Assembly: GCA_021802085.1 (NCBI GenBank)
Contig: JAKAAZ010000043.1
Span: 1 to 19,757 of the forward strand
Length of the DNA: 19,757 nucleotides
Source of the DNA: Acidobacteriota bacterium
Lineage (GTDB): Bacteria > Acidobacteriota > Terriglobia > Terriglobales > Acidobacteriaceae
Reading direction: 5' to 3'
Both the position numbers and the translations under genes were made by a program. The notes below the pieces were generated by a model that saw nothing but the letters and a program-made list of their open reading frames with translations, ran no database searches and was not told the DNA's origin. Positions 1 to 6,929 of this stretch are shown piece after piece (position 1 is the stretch's first letter; each line of letters opens with the position of its first letter).

Positions 1-74
1 CAAGCCGCCTCGCTCGAAAAGCGGCGCTCCAACTCCAGCAGATCTCGCGGATAATCTCCCACCGCCGCAAACAC
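1..74 (-). CDS. N-terminus of a probable IS1595-family transposase (cut by window edge)
   Basis: Reading the minus strand from a GTG at 74 to the window edge gives about 24 codons without a stop, containing the stretch YPRDLLELERRFSSEAA followed by a codon that begins TG (Cys or Trp or stop). IS1595-type transposases start with a pattern like 'YP..l.El...F.sEeaC..YL..lRWP.GF.CP.C', so this matches the N-terminal zinc-ribbon region and the split codon would be the conserved Cys. A TGA lies in frame just upstream, so the start is near 74 (a second GTG is at 62). The rest of the gene, including the catalytic domain, lies outside the window. The call depends on a very short peptide and could be coincidence. 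Confidence 0.45.
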   Translation of the reverse strand, partial: MFAAVGDYPRDLLELERRFSSEAA

Positions 75-132
75 TACAGGTTGTGGTCACCTGAGTCAAG
101 TAAATACCCACCTTCGCATAATCTGCCAATTT

Positions 133-162
133 TTGATAACGCCTGCTCGTCTAAGGTATTTA
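133..162 (+). promoter_or_regulatory. Weak candidate sigma-70 promoter for the permease
   Basis: TTGATA at 133-138 and TATTTA at 157-162 are 18 bp apart and would start transcription near 169, leaving a leader of about 65 nt before the permease ATG. The -35 is good and the -10 matches only four of six positions, so this is tentative. Confidence 0.28.
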
Positions 163-234
163 TCATCGACGACATGGAAGTGGAAAGTTGAACTGCGATG
201 ACGATATTTTCCAAGTCGAATCGAGGTTAGCAGT

Positions 235-1695
235 ATGGAGAGAAATGTCGTCGCCCACCATTCCGGCGAAGTCAACCATCATGAGCTAAAGCAAACTTTG
301 GGCACGTGGCAACTTTGGGGCATTGCGGTTGGCTTGGTAATATCCGGGGAGTATTTCGGGTGGAGTTACGGGTGGGCTACTGCCGGAACTATGGGCTTTG
401 CCGTCACGGCCCTCATAGTTGCAGCGATGTACACAACCTTCATCTTCAGTTTTACAGAACTTACCACGTCGATCCCTCACGCAGGGGGCCCGTTCGCCTA
501 TGCGCACCATGCATTCGGTCCGCTAGGAGGATATCTTGCGGGTATCGCAACCTTGATTGAATTTGTGTTTGCGCCGCCGGCCATAGCCTTGGCAATCGGC
601 GCCTATCTTAACGTCCAATTCCCGACTCTGGCGCCACGACATGTCGCAGTTGGGGCTTACGTGGTTTTTATGGTGTTGAATATCATTGGAGTTCAGATTG
701 CAGCCGCCTTTGAGCTATTTGTAACGATTCTAGCCATCCTTGAGCTGCTGGTATTTATGGCCGTGGTGTCTCGCGGGTTTTCGATCGCGCATTTCGTCAA
801 AGGCGGATGGGCCGGCGAAAATCATTTCAGTGCCCATGCTTTACCGGGAATTTTTGCCGCCATCCCATTCGCCATTTGGTTCTTCCTCGCAATTGAGGGC
901 GTTGCAATGGCGGCCGAGGAAGCAAAGAACCCGAAACGTTCGATCTCCGTCGCATATATCACTGGAATCCTCACCTTGGTCATTCTGGCGGCTGGAGTGA
1001 TGCTGTTTGCGGGCGCCGCTGGCGACTGGACCAAGTTGGCAAATATCAATGATCCGCTGCCTCGCGCTATGAGGTACGTTGTCGCGAGCGCAAGCAGCGG
1101 CTGGTTGCACATGCTTGTCTGGTTAGGACTGTTTGGGCTGGTGGCATCGTTCCACGGTATTATTCTGGGCTACTCCCGGCAGATTTTTGCATTAGCGCGG
1201 GCCGGCTATTTGCCTAGCTACCTTGCCAAAGTACATCCTCGTTTTCAAACCCCCTATCGGGCTATTCTTGCTGGCGGAATTGTGGGCATTGCAGCCATAT
1301 ACAGCGATGAGCTGATTACATTCGGCGGCCATACTTTAACTGCCAATATTGTCACCATGTCTGTCTTCGGCGCCAACATACTGATGTACATCATCAGTAT
1401 GTTGGCGCTTTTCAGGTTGCGTCGCACGGCGCCGTTTCTTGAGCGGCCTTTCAGGGCGCCTCTATTCCCGTATTTCCCTGCATTTGCGCTGGTATGCGCT
1501 TTGCTCTGCATGGGTAGCATGGTCTACAACAATATTTCAGTGGCTTTGGTGTTTGTTGGCTTATTGTTAGTTGGGTACATTTACTTTTATCTGACCAGCC
1601 GACAACGTGAAGCCGCTCCTTTTGATGTATTGATCGAATCGGAAGAAGTAACTGAGGTTGCACCGCCTGCGCACCAGACATCGCATAGGCAATAA
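235..1695 (+). CDS. eat: APC-superfamily permease, ethanolamine permease-like
   Basis: A 486-residue inner-membrane transporter with about twelve hydrophobic segments. The N-terminal part (residues about 22-90: LGTWQLWGIAVGLVISGEYFGW, then a Ser/Glu-rich FSFTELTTSIPHAGGPFAYA segment) is the typical APC helix 1-3 region with the glycine-rich break in TM1. The ISGEYFGW and PHAGG motifs resemble the ethanolamine permease branch, which carries out proton-coupled uptake of ethanolamine or related amines. The AEEAKNPKRSI segment after TM6 is the usual cytoplasmic loop signature. The tail (residues about 463-486) is hydrophilic. The ATG has GAGG at 223-226, 8 nt upstream. No ethanolamine ammonia-lyase genes are visible in the window, so the substrate is inferred; another small amine or amino acid is possible. 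Its base composition looks more AT-rich than most neighbours, and with the probable transposase upstream this could indicate transfer. Confidence 0.82.
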   Translation: MERNVVAHHSGEVNHHELKQTLGTWQLWGIAVGLVISGEYFGWSYGWATAGTMGFAVTALIVAAMYTTFIFSFTELTTSIPHAGGPFAYAHHAFGPLGGYLAGIATLIEFVFAPPAIALAIGAYLNVQFPTLAPRHVAVGAYVVFMVLNIIGVQIAAAFELFVTILAILELLVFMAVVSRGFSIAHFVKGGWAGENHFSAHALPGIFAAIPFAIWFFLAIEGVAMAAEEAKNPKRSISVAYITGILTLVILAAGVMLFAGAAGDWTKLANINDPLPRAMRYVVASASSGWLHMLVWLGLFGLVASFHGIILGYSRQIFALARAGYLPSYLAKVHPRFQTPYRAILAGGIVGIAAIYSDELITFGGHTLTANIVTMSVFGANILMYIISMLALFRLRRTAPFLERPFRAPLFPYFPAFALVCALLCMGSMVYNNISVALVFVGLLLVGYIYFYLTSRQREAAPFDVLIESEEVTEVAPPAHQTSHRQ

Positions 1696-1875
1696 ACAAG
1701 CACTCTCTTGTAAATCCGCGGAACGGCACCCCGACTTGCTCGCCAAAATCAGAATGGCTTACGCTGCTGATTTCTGTGCCTGCCAGTCTTGCTTGAGACC
1801 ATAATTGTCCGCGCAGATGCGAAAGAATGGTTCCCAGAGAGTCGAACCTGCATCTCGACAGATAGACGCGAAAAT

Positions 1876-2154
1876 TCAGGAGCTAGGCGACTGGCGCGGA
1901 GGAGTGGAAGTGGAGGGGGACAGGCGTTGGAATGGGGCGACGATCAGCATCTCGCAGTCGACCACGCCATTCCAGTTCGGCGTAGGCTTGGCGCGGAACT
2001 GGAACTTCCGCCCAACCACCGGCTCAAAGTCGTTGTTCATCATCCACTGGGCGAGGAGCGGGCCTTCCGTGAGCGCGCGCCACAGCTTCACTGGCGGGTG
2101 TGGGAAGACCCTCTCGACGACAAAGGTATGGGGACTCTCTGCTGAATTATTCAT
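1876..2154 (-). CDS. SRPBCC/AHSA1-type protein, apparently C-terminally truncated
   Basis: The protein is 92 residues. Residues about 8-75 (TFVVERVFPHPPVKLWRALT, then LLAQWMM, WNGVVDCEMLIVAPFQRLS) match the N-terminal half of SRPBCC proteins of the Hsp90-ATPase-activator (AHSA1) type: a first strand, the helix ending in the 'W.alT....l..W' motif, and the 'G....V..P..rL' strand. Family members are usually 140-170 residues, so the second half of the helix-grip fold that closes the ligand pocket is missing; the last 20 residues are Ser/Pro-rich and unlike the family. Its ATG overlaps the ArsR stop in an ATGA (2151-2154), so translation is coupled. ArsR-SRPBCC pairs are common and usually regulate a small-molecule response. 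After the TGA the same frame stays open for 38 more codons to a TAA at 1759-1761. It may be a decaying gene. Confidence 0.72.
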   Translation of the reverse strand: MNNSAESPHTFVVERVFPHPPVKLWRALTEGPLLAQWMMNNDFEPVVGRKFQFRAKPTPNWNGVVDCEMLIVAPFQRLSPSTSTPPRQSPSS

Positions 2155-2489
2155 GGGTCCATCCTTTCCAAGAGTGTTTCAAGACGATCAAACCGATCAC
2201 TCCAGTAGGCGCCGTAGAGTTTCAGCCAATCCACCATCGGCGCCAGTGCATCGGGCCGCGCGCGATAGTGCGTTTCGCGTCCCTCGCGGCGATGCCTTAC
2301 CAGCCTTGCCCTCTTCAGCACCGTCAGATGCTTGGAGACGGCAGGCTGAGATACGCCCGCATAGTGAGTCAATGCGTGGACGGTCTGTTCGCCCTCCCGA
2401 GTCAACTGCTCGAAAATGGCCCTGCGAGTCGGATCGGCGAGAGCGCGGAACACGGTATTGACATGGGCTGGCTTCACACGCCGAACCAT
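2151..2489 (-). CDS. ArsR/SmtB-type winged-helix transcriptional regulator
   Basis: The protein is 112 residues. Residues about 10-31 (VNTVFRALADPTRRAIFEQL) are the classic ArsR helix 1-2, and residues about 43-64 (YAGVSQPAVSKHLTVLKRAR) are the recognition HTH, followed by the beta-wing around RREGRETHYRA. It has no cysteines in the positions used for metal sensing in ArsR or SmtB, so it is more likely one of the non-metal ArsR regulators often paired with SRPBCC proteins. It is the first gene of a two-gene unit with the SRPBCC gene, overlapping it by 4 bp. No clear Shine-Dalgarno precedes the ATG at 2489; the conserved region begins only about nine residues in, so a slightly later start is possible. 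Autoregulation is likely by family habit but no operator was identified. Confidence 0.9.
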   Translation of the reverse strand: MVRRVKPAHVNTVFRALADPTRRAIFEQLTREGEQTVHALTHYAGVSQPAVSKHLTVLKRARLVRHRREGRETHYRARPDALAPMVDWLKLYGAYWSDRFDRLETLLERMDP

Positions 2490-2674
2490 AACCGTACGGC
2501 GATGAATTTATCAAGAGAATCGTAACGCTATTTTGAATCGCGGTTCTGCGCGATATCCACTCCATCGATTGCGCTGGAGGCGCAGAAACGATGGGCGGCT
2601 TCGTGACGAGCTTCGCCTGACCCAGCCTGAAATTCTCCGATTCTCGAGAGGCGCACAATCGCCGTCAATTCTCC

Positions 2675-4078
2675 TCAAGCCAGATTCTTCAGGTTGGGAT
2701 ATCGCGCATAAATGATGCGCTGGTCTGCGGGACTGAGTTGTCCCAGCCGAATTGGCTTATCCTGGGTCCGCGTGCCTTTCTGATTTAGCACATTCATTAG
2801 GCTCCATTCGCGCTGCAGACCTTGAGGCTCCTCAGCCTTCAGGTCATAGCGCGTAAAGTCGATGGCCATGGGAGGGCTGTTCTCCATCCAGTTATGCAAC
2901 AGCGCCAGGCGAAACTCGCGGTTCATGAACCACTGGATTTCCAGTTCCTTCTCTGAGCCGGGCGCGCCGGTTCCCTTTTCATCAAATCGGTAGTTGAGCG
3001 ATGCATTGCTGGGCATATGCTTCCGCCACTCCAGCCCGAACGCGCCTTCGGTCATCGCCTGTGTATCCGGCCACCGGTCGCGCACCGCCTGCAACCAGTA
3101 GGTCAGGTCCTCGTCGTGGCCAACCGATACCTCCCAGATGCCCGTCACCCAGCCAAAGCCGTTCAGAGCGTGGCCTCGGTCGAAGTGCACCGCGGTAATA
3201 TCCATCATCTCTTTGCGGCCGGCCAACTTGCCCAGGTCGCCCACAGTTTCGATCGGGCCCACGCCCAGCCGGCTGTTGAAGTCGCCCTGAAAGCCGTTCC
3301 GCCGCGCTGTCAGAAAATCGCACGTCCAGCCGTCCAGGCACACGCAATCGATAAAGTCCGCTGCACCCTGGGCGGGCTTCAGGTAGTGCTCGCGGCTAGG
3401 GTAATAGGGATAGCAGATGCCTCCGTCGCCATCGCCATGATCGATTCCGTGCTGGCTCCAGATTTGTCCCTGGCATACATGGATGCCTTCTTCTGTAGCG
3501 AGGAACCTCTGGTTTTCCGCGTCCATGAAGCCGGCCACAACGCATTGCGGGCGATACCCGCCGCCGACCATGCCGGAAACCAGCCCTAGAGCCTGGTGAA
3601 TTGTCTTCCGAATCTGCTCGCGCGTGTTGTACATGGGCGCGAAATAGCCGCCGGGAATAAAAGTGATTTCGTCGCCATAGCGATCATGAAACGATGCCAG
3701 CAGTTTCCGCGCCTCCTGGTACTCCTTGCGGCTGTCGTTCAGCGCCAGCCAGCTGATTGCCCAGGTCATCCTGCCGTCCGGGCAGCCTCTCGCAAAAGCA
3801 TCTCGCCGTGCGCGTATAAGGCTCGGACTATTATCGGCGGACTCATCGTCGCCAATCGAGCGAGTGGGAGTCACCTCGATCTGGTTCACCCGTACCACAG
3901 AAATGTGGGTCAGAAATCTTCCCCGCAAAGGAGGAAGGTTCGCGGCAAAAGCCTGGCAGCTTGCTCCTGGTCCACACAGTGCGAGGGATGCCGCCGATCC
4001 TGCCATCCCGCCAAGAAAATGCCGTCTCGTCCAATTGCCGCCCAAATGTCTACTCCCCCATCCCTCAATAGCCTCCAC
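2675..4078 (-). CDS. Tat-exported DUF3863/DUF3864-like protein
   Basis: The protein is 467 residues from a GTG at 4078. Residues 17-24 (TRRHFLGG) followed by a hydrophobic Ala/Gly stretch and QAFAAN form a twin-arginine signal, with cleavage plausible near residue 45, so the protein should be exported folded. The mature part resembles the paired DUF3863/DUF3864 families: RFLTHISVVRVNQIEV near the start, MTWAISWLAL, an ADFIDCVCLDGWTCDF segment, and a conserved-looking AMTEGAFGLEWR region. Acidic and aromatic residues are plentiful, which suggests a carbohydrate-active TIM-barrel-like enzyme, but no catalytic pair can be assigned and function is unknown. A TTG at 4045-4043, just before GGNWTRRH, has a strong upstream GGGGGAG at 7-nt spacing and may be the true start (456 residues). 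It is divergent from the Coa1-like gene. Confidence 0.72.
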   Translation of the reverse strand: MEAIEGWGSRHLGGNWTRRHFLGGMAGSAASLALCGPGASCQAFAANLPPLRGRFLTHISVVRVNQIEVTPTRSIGDDESADNSPSLIRARRDAFARGCPDGRMTWAISWLALNDSRKEYQEARKLLASFHDRYGDEITFIPGGYFAPMYNTREQIRKTIHQALGLVSGMVGGGYRPQCVVAGFMDAENQRFLATEEGIHVCQGQIWSQHGIDHGDGDGGICYPYYPSREHYLKPAQGAADFIDCVCLDGWTCDFLTARRNGFQGDFNSRLGVGPIETVGDLGKLAGRKEMMDITAVHFDRGHALNGFGWVTGIWEVSVGHDEDLTYWLQAVRDRWPDTQAMTEGAFGLEWRKHMPSNASLNYRFDEKGTGAPGSEKELEIQWFMNREFRLALLHNWMENSPPMAIDFTRYDLKAEEPQGLQREWSLMNVLNQKGTRTQDKPIRLGQLSPADQRIIYARYPNLKNLA

Positions 4079-4231
4079 GAGTTCTGTGGACGCTTTTTAC
4101 TGGCCACGTCCATCTTAAGGCTGCCGGCAAGCAGAACCTCCACGTAGATCCGTGACATAGCTTGACGTAAGAAAATTGGCCGAGCGGCCTATACTTGGCG
4201 TGACGGCACCTTTGCCCTTAGGGGTTGAGAC

Positions 4232-4660
4232 ATGGAAAGCGCAATGGAGGAGACCCGCCTGGGTTGGTTCCGAACGCATAGGAATCTTGTGCTGGTCGTC
4301 TGGGTTGGGCTAGGATTGCTCGCCGGAATCTACGCCTGTACTCTTGTCCGCACCTCCGATGTTACCAAGCTCGCGATTGTGACGGCTGTGTCGAATCCAG
4401 TGGTGTTGGAACAGATTGGCAGCCCGATGGAGACAGGTTGGCTCTTCCCGGCGAAGATCGCACTCCGGCGCGATAGCGGACATACCCGATTTTCCATTCC
4501 CATCTCCGGGCCGCGCGGCAGGGGAACCCTCCACACGGAGGCGCTGAAGGAAGCAGGTGTTTGGCGCCTGGTGATGCTGGAATTCAGAAAGAACGGCAGC
4601 TCCGACAGGATCGACTTGCTGACGAGCGGCGCCACCCAACGCGCCGCACCTCCACAATGA
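4232..4660 (+). CDS. Coa1-like (cytochrome oxidase assembly protein 1 family) membrane protein
   Basis: The protein is 142 residues. One transmembrane helix (residues about 18-38, LVLVVWVGLGLLAGIYACTL) is followed by a soluble domain of about 95 residues. The pattern SNPVVLEQIGSPMETGW, FSIPISGPRGRGTLHTEA, then VWRLVMLEFR is the Coa1/Tim21-like signature 'npvv...lG.pi..g......ipv.Gp.G.g.l...a.....W.l..l'. Bacterial members are uncharacterised in most cases. The eukaryotic relatives help assemble cytochrome c oxidase or dock on inner-membrane complexes, but no oxidase genes are visible here, so a respiratory role is only inferred. The ATG has AGGGG at 4220-4224 with 7-nt spacing; a second in-frame Met is at residue 5. 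A TATACT at 4190-4195 is a possible -10 with no convincing -35. Confidence 0.68.
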   Translation: MESAMEETRLGWFRTHRNLVLVVWVGLGLLAGIYACTLVRTSDVTKLAIVTAVSNPVVLEQIGSPMETGWLFPAKIALRRDSGHTRFSIPISGPRGRGTLHTEALKEAGVWRLVMLEFRKNGSSDRIDLLTSGATQRAAPPQ

Positions 4661-4715
4661 GTAGGGCCTCGCCGCGAGTCGCCGGCGATCCAAAACACAG
4701 CTATTCCATGGAAAA

Positions 4716-4746
4716 TTGAGATTCCTGGCGTGCAACGTATTACAAT
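4716..4746 (+). promoter_or_regulatory. Candidate promoter of the nadA leader
   Basis: TTGAGA (4716-4721) and TACAAT (4741-4746) are separated by 19 bp, slightly long but both boxes are good. Initiation near 4753 would place the whole two-domain riboswitch (from about 4806) inside a leader of roughly 195 nt. The stretch 4661-4805 contains no other gene that I can support. Confidence 0.42.
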
Positions 4747-4805
4747 CTGGTTAAAGGATTTTTCATTGGAGATGAATCGACTCCCGAATGAAAACGTCCA
4801 ATGAG

Positions 4806-4938
4806 TGTTGCAACAACCCCGTGGATTGGGTGGCGTGGCAGAGCAAATGCCGGGCGTCACAGTGAACCCACTGCAACAATGTAAAGAAATGCTTTCAACA
4901 TCCCCGTTCCACTGCCGGTAAGGCGCGGAACTGAAGGC
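4806..4938 (+). ncRNA. Tandem NAD+-I riboswitch (nadA motif RNA)
   Basis: Domain 1 spans 4806-4878. P1 pairs 4806-4811 with 4873-4878 (UGUUGC/GCAACA). Then comes the conserved AACAACCCC run and P2 GUGG 4821-4824 with CCAC 4868-4871. UUGGG follows at 4826-4830, and a peripheral hairpin pairs 4831-4835 with 4855-4859 and 4837-4840 with 4848-4851. GUGAACCCACUG closes the domain. This closely parallels the published NAD+-I aptamer, with its CAACAACCCCGU..G.UUGGG core and GAA.C.ACUG 3' side. Domain 2 spans 4891-4938 and repeats the plan: GCUUUCA/UGAAGGC pairs 4891-4897 with 4932-4938, followed by AACAUCCCC, P2 GUUCC/GGAAC (4906-4910 with 4927-4931) and a small GCC/GGC hairpin. Its 3' strand contains the AAGG used for nadA ribosome binding, so folding should block initiation at the GTG. 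The class is known from Acidobacteriota upstream of nadA. Confidence 0.88.
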
Positions 4939-4947
4939 GGAAATCAC

Positions 4948-6099
4948 GTGGCTACATTAGTCGAACCCGCTGTTACTATGCCGGTCGAATCCACGCAGGA
5001 TGCGTGTTCACTGGACAACTATCTGGCGATGCCGGACCACACCATGGACGGCCGCATTGCTGCCGCCCGCGCGCGCCTGGGGAAAGATGCGCTGATTATT
5101 GGGCATCACTACCAGCGCGATGAAGTAATTCAATTCGCCGACTACACCGGCGATTCTTACAAACTTTCCAAAATCGCGTCGGAATCGAACAGCCTATACA
5201 TCCTGTTCTGCGGCGTGCATTTCATGGCGGAAAGCGCCGACATTCTGGCCCAGCCATGGCAGCAGGTCGTACTGCCGGATCTCAACGCTGGCTGTTCCAT
5301 GGCCGATATGGCGGACATTTCTCAGGTGGAGGAATGCTGGGCGAAGCTACATGCCGCCGGATTGGACGGACCAGCCGCCGGTGGACTGGTGCCGCTGACG
5401 TACATGAATTCGACGGCAGCCATCAAGGCATTTTGCGGCGAGCGCGGCGGACTGGTTTGCACCTCCTCGAACGCCAAGGGGGCGTTTGAATGGGCGTTTG
5501 CGCGCGGCAGCCGTATTCTTTTCCTTCCCGACCAGCATCTTGGCCGCAATACTGCCTATGCCATGGGGATTCCGCTATCGGAAACGGTCGTATGGGACCC
5601 GTATCAGATCAATGGAGGATTGACGCTGGATCGCTTGCGGGCGGCCCGGGTCATCTTGTGGAAGGGCCACTGCTCGGTCCACCAACGTTTTTTGCCGGAA
5701 CATGCGGACAAGGTTCGCGCCAAATATCCGGGGATCCAGGTCATTGTGCATCCGGAATGCCGATTGGAACTCTGCCAGAAGGCAGATGCGATCGGCTCGA
5801 CGGAACGTCTGATCAAAATTATTGAAGACGCGCCGGAGGGATCGATGTTCGCCGTGGGTACGGAGATTCATCTGGTGAACCGGCTGGGCAAGCGGTTTGC
5901 TCCGCTGGGAAAGAAAGTCATCACGCTCGACGATTCCGGTTGCCTGTGCACGACCATGTTTCGGATTTCGCCGCAGCATCTGGCCTGGGCGCTGGAAAAT
6001 ATGGTGGAAGGCAGGGTTGTGAACCGTATCCGCGTCCACGAGGAAATTAAGCATTGGGCGCGCGTGGCTCTAGGTCGTATGCTGGAGATACGGGGGTAG
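4948..6099 (+). CDS. nadA: Quinolinate synthase NadA
   Basis: A 383-residue cytosolic [4Fe-4S] enzyme condensing iminoaspartate (from NadB) with dihydroxyacetone phosphate to quinolinate, the precursor of NAD. Visible signatures are IIGHHYQRDEVIQFADYTGDS (residues about 50-70), FCGVHFMAESADIL, LNAGCSMADMAD with C116, TYMNSTAAIKAF, CTSSNAKGAFEWAF, WKGHCSVHQRF with C242, HPECRLELC, and DSGCLCTTM with C332 and C334. The spacing C116-C242-C332/334 fits the longer Bacillus-type enzymes, where three such cysteines bind the cluster. It starts at GTG 4948, preceded by AAGGCGG at 4934-4940. That site is the 3' strand of riboswitch domain 2, which decides the start and indicates translational control by NAD+. 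nadB and nadC are not in the window. The DUF2203 gene follows after 4 nt. Confidence 0.96.
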   Translation: MATLVEPAVTMPVESTQDACSLDNYLAMPDHTMDGRIAAARARLGKDALIIGHHYQRDEVIQFADYTGDSYKLSKIASESNSLYILFCGVHFMAESADILAQPWQQVVLPDLNAGCSMADMADISQVEECWAKLHAAGLDGPAAGGLVPLTYMNSTAAIKAFCGERGGLVCTSSNAKGAFEWAFARGSRILFLPDQHLGRNTAYAMGIPLSETVVWDPYQINGGLTLDRLRAARVILWKGHCSVHQRFLPEHADKVRAKYPGIQVIVHPECRLELCQKADAIGSTERLIKIIEDAPEGSMFAVGTEIHLVNRLGKRFAPLGKKVITLDDSGCLCTTMFRISPQHLAWALENMVEGRVVNRIRVHEEIKHWARVALGRMLEIRG

Positions 6100-6103
6100 T
6101 CGT

Positions 6104-6538
6104 ATGAAGACGTTTTCCCTGGAAGAAGCTCAGACGCTGGTACCGGTTCTGGAATCGCTGATGAAGAATGCGATGGAGGCGAAGAAGACGGCGGAGACCA
6201 TCTCCGAGGAAATGCAGCATCTATCGCAGCGCATTTTTATGAACGGCGGAACCCTGGTCCACATTGCCGCGGTCGCCAAGCGGCGCGCGCAGCAGGACAA
6301 GGCCGTGCAGCAAGTGAAAGATACCATGGCGGAGATCGACTCGATCGGCGTGCAGGTGAAGGATCTGGATACCGGGCTGCTGGATTTTCCCTGCCGGCTG
6401 GGTGATGAAATTGTTTTGCTCTGCTGGAAGATGGGCGAGACGGAGATTCGTCACTGGCACACCATGGATTCCGGCTTTAGCGGCCGCCGCGCCGTAGATG
6501 AGCGCTTTAAGCGTCCGCAAAAACAAAAACCCAACTAG
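6104..6538 (+). CDS. DUF2203 family protein
   Basis: The protein is 144 residues. It begins MKTFSLEEAQTLVPVLESLM, then has a long helical region (residues about 20-85, with coiled-coil-like heptads EEMQHLSQRIF and KDTMAEIDSIGVQVKDLDTG). It ends in the family's signature segment GLLDFPCRLGDEIVLLCWKMGETEIRHWHTMDSGFSGRR (residues about 95-133). Function is unknown. Members are small, probably cytosolic and broadly distributed. The start lies 4 nt after the nadA stop, so it is almost certainly co-transcribed with nadA and shares the riboswitch-controlled transcript; this is context only, not proof of a role in NAD synthesis. Its TAG stop is part of the CTAG flanking the repeat at 6535-6664, so the mobile element landed exactly at the end of the reading frame without damaging it. 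Confidence 0.88.
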   Translation: MKTFSLEEAQTLVPVLESLMKNAMEAKKTAETISEEMQHLSQRIFMNGGTLVHIAAVAKRRAQQDKAVQQVKDTMAEIDSIGVQVKDLDTGLLDFPCRLGDEIVLLCWKMGETEIRHWHTMDSGFSGRRAVDERFKRPQKQKPN

Positions 6539-6664
6539 GAGTCTGTCGGGCATAAGGGTTTGAGATTTTGTAACCAACATAGAATCAACAACATACCAAA
6601 CATGGTAGATTTTGTAGGTTGTTGATTTTAAAGGGTATGAAATCTATGCCCGACAGGCTCCTAG
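6535..6664 (+). mobile_element. MITE-like palindromic element, copy A
   Basis: A 122-bp core (6539-6660) is flanked on both sides by CTAG (6535-6538 and 6661-6664), which looks like a 4-bp target duplication. Its ends are 16-bp inverted repeats, GAGTCTGTCGGGCATA at the left and GAGCCTGTCGGGCATA as the complement of the right end, with one mismatch. There is no room for a transposase, so it is a non-autonomous element. CTAG duplications are typical of IS5-like DDE transposons, but the parent family is inferred. The 130 bp are identical, base for base, to the reverse complement of 7313-7442. Confidence 0.85.
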
Positions 6665-6700
6665 AGCAAACGCAGCACTACCCTAAGCCAAAAAAGAGTT

Positions 6701-6760
6701 GTCATCCCGAGCAAAGGTCGCCGCGGCGACCGCAGTCGAGGGACCTGCGTTTCTGTCCAC
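6701..6760. repeat. REP-like intergenic sequence with a perfect 16-bp palindrome
   Basis: The stretch begins GTCATCCCGAGC and ends CAGTCGAGGGACCTGCGTTT, a pattern I recall as a frequent intergenic repeat in acidobacterial genomes. Its centre, 6716-6731 (GGTCGCCGCGGCGACC), is a perfect palindrome able to form a GC-rich hairpin. No T-run follows, so it is not a clear intrinsic terminator. Copy number cannot be judged from this window. Confidence 0.4.
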
Positions 6761-6783
6761 ATTACAGTAATTCTGATTTTGCT

Positions 6784-6849
6784 CTAGTGGCGTGTCGCAG
6801 AGAGTTCGTTACCACGACGATGAACACAGTGTCATATCTGTCGAGAGTG
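6784..6849 (+). repeat. Partial copy of the second MITE-like family
   Basis: From CTAG at 6784, about 64 bases match 7441-7504 with about seven substitutions (both read AGTGGCGTGTCGC.GAGAG at the start and CTGTCGAGAGT at the end of the match). After 6849 the similarity stops and no right-hand terminal repeat is found before the small gene. It appears to be a truncated or decayed copy in direct orientation to the full copy at 7439-7570. Confidence 0.65.
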
Positions 6850-6929
6850 ATGCGCCGCAAGGGAATGTTCTGTCAGAGGTCGCTGGTGCGTCTCTGTGTT
6901 TCGCTGAAAAATTCTTTCGTCTGCGGCTC

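Noticed and set aside
1820..1860. GGTTCGACTC-like string on the minus strand near 1831-1851, considered as a tRNA T-arm
   Set aside because: The flanking bases do not pair as a T-stem, and no anticodon arm or acceptor stem could be drawn.
3017..4147. Plus-strand open frames opposite the DUF3863-like gene
   Set aside because: They are antisense to a coding frame with a Tat signal and coherent composition, without ribosome sites or recognisable motifs.
4762..4805. A ten-codon frame at about 4772-4804 considered as a leader peptide for nadA
   Set aside because: It has no residues relevant to attenuation, its ribosome site is poorly spaced, and the riboswitch explains the leader better.
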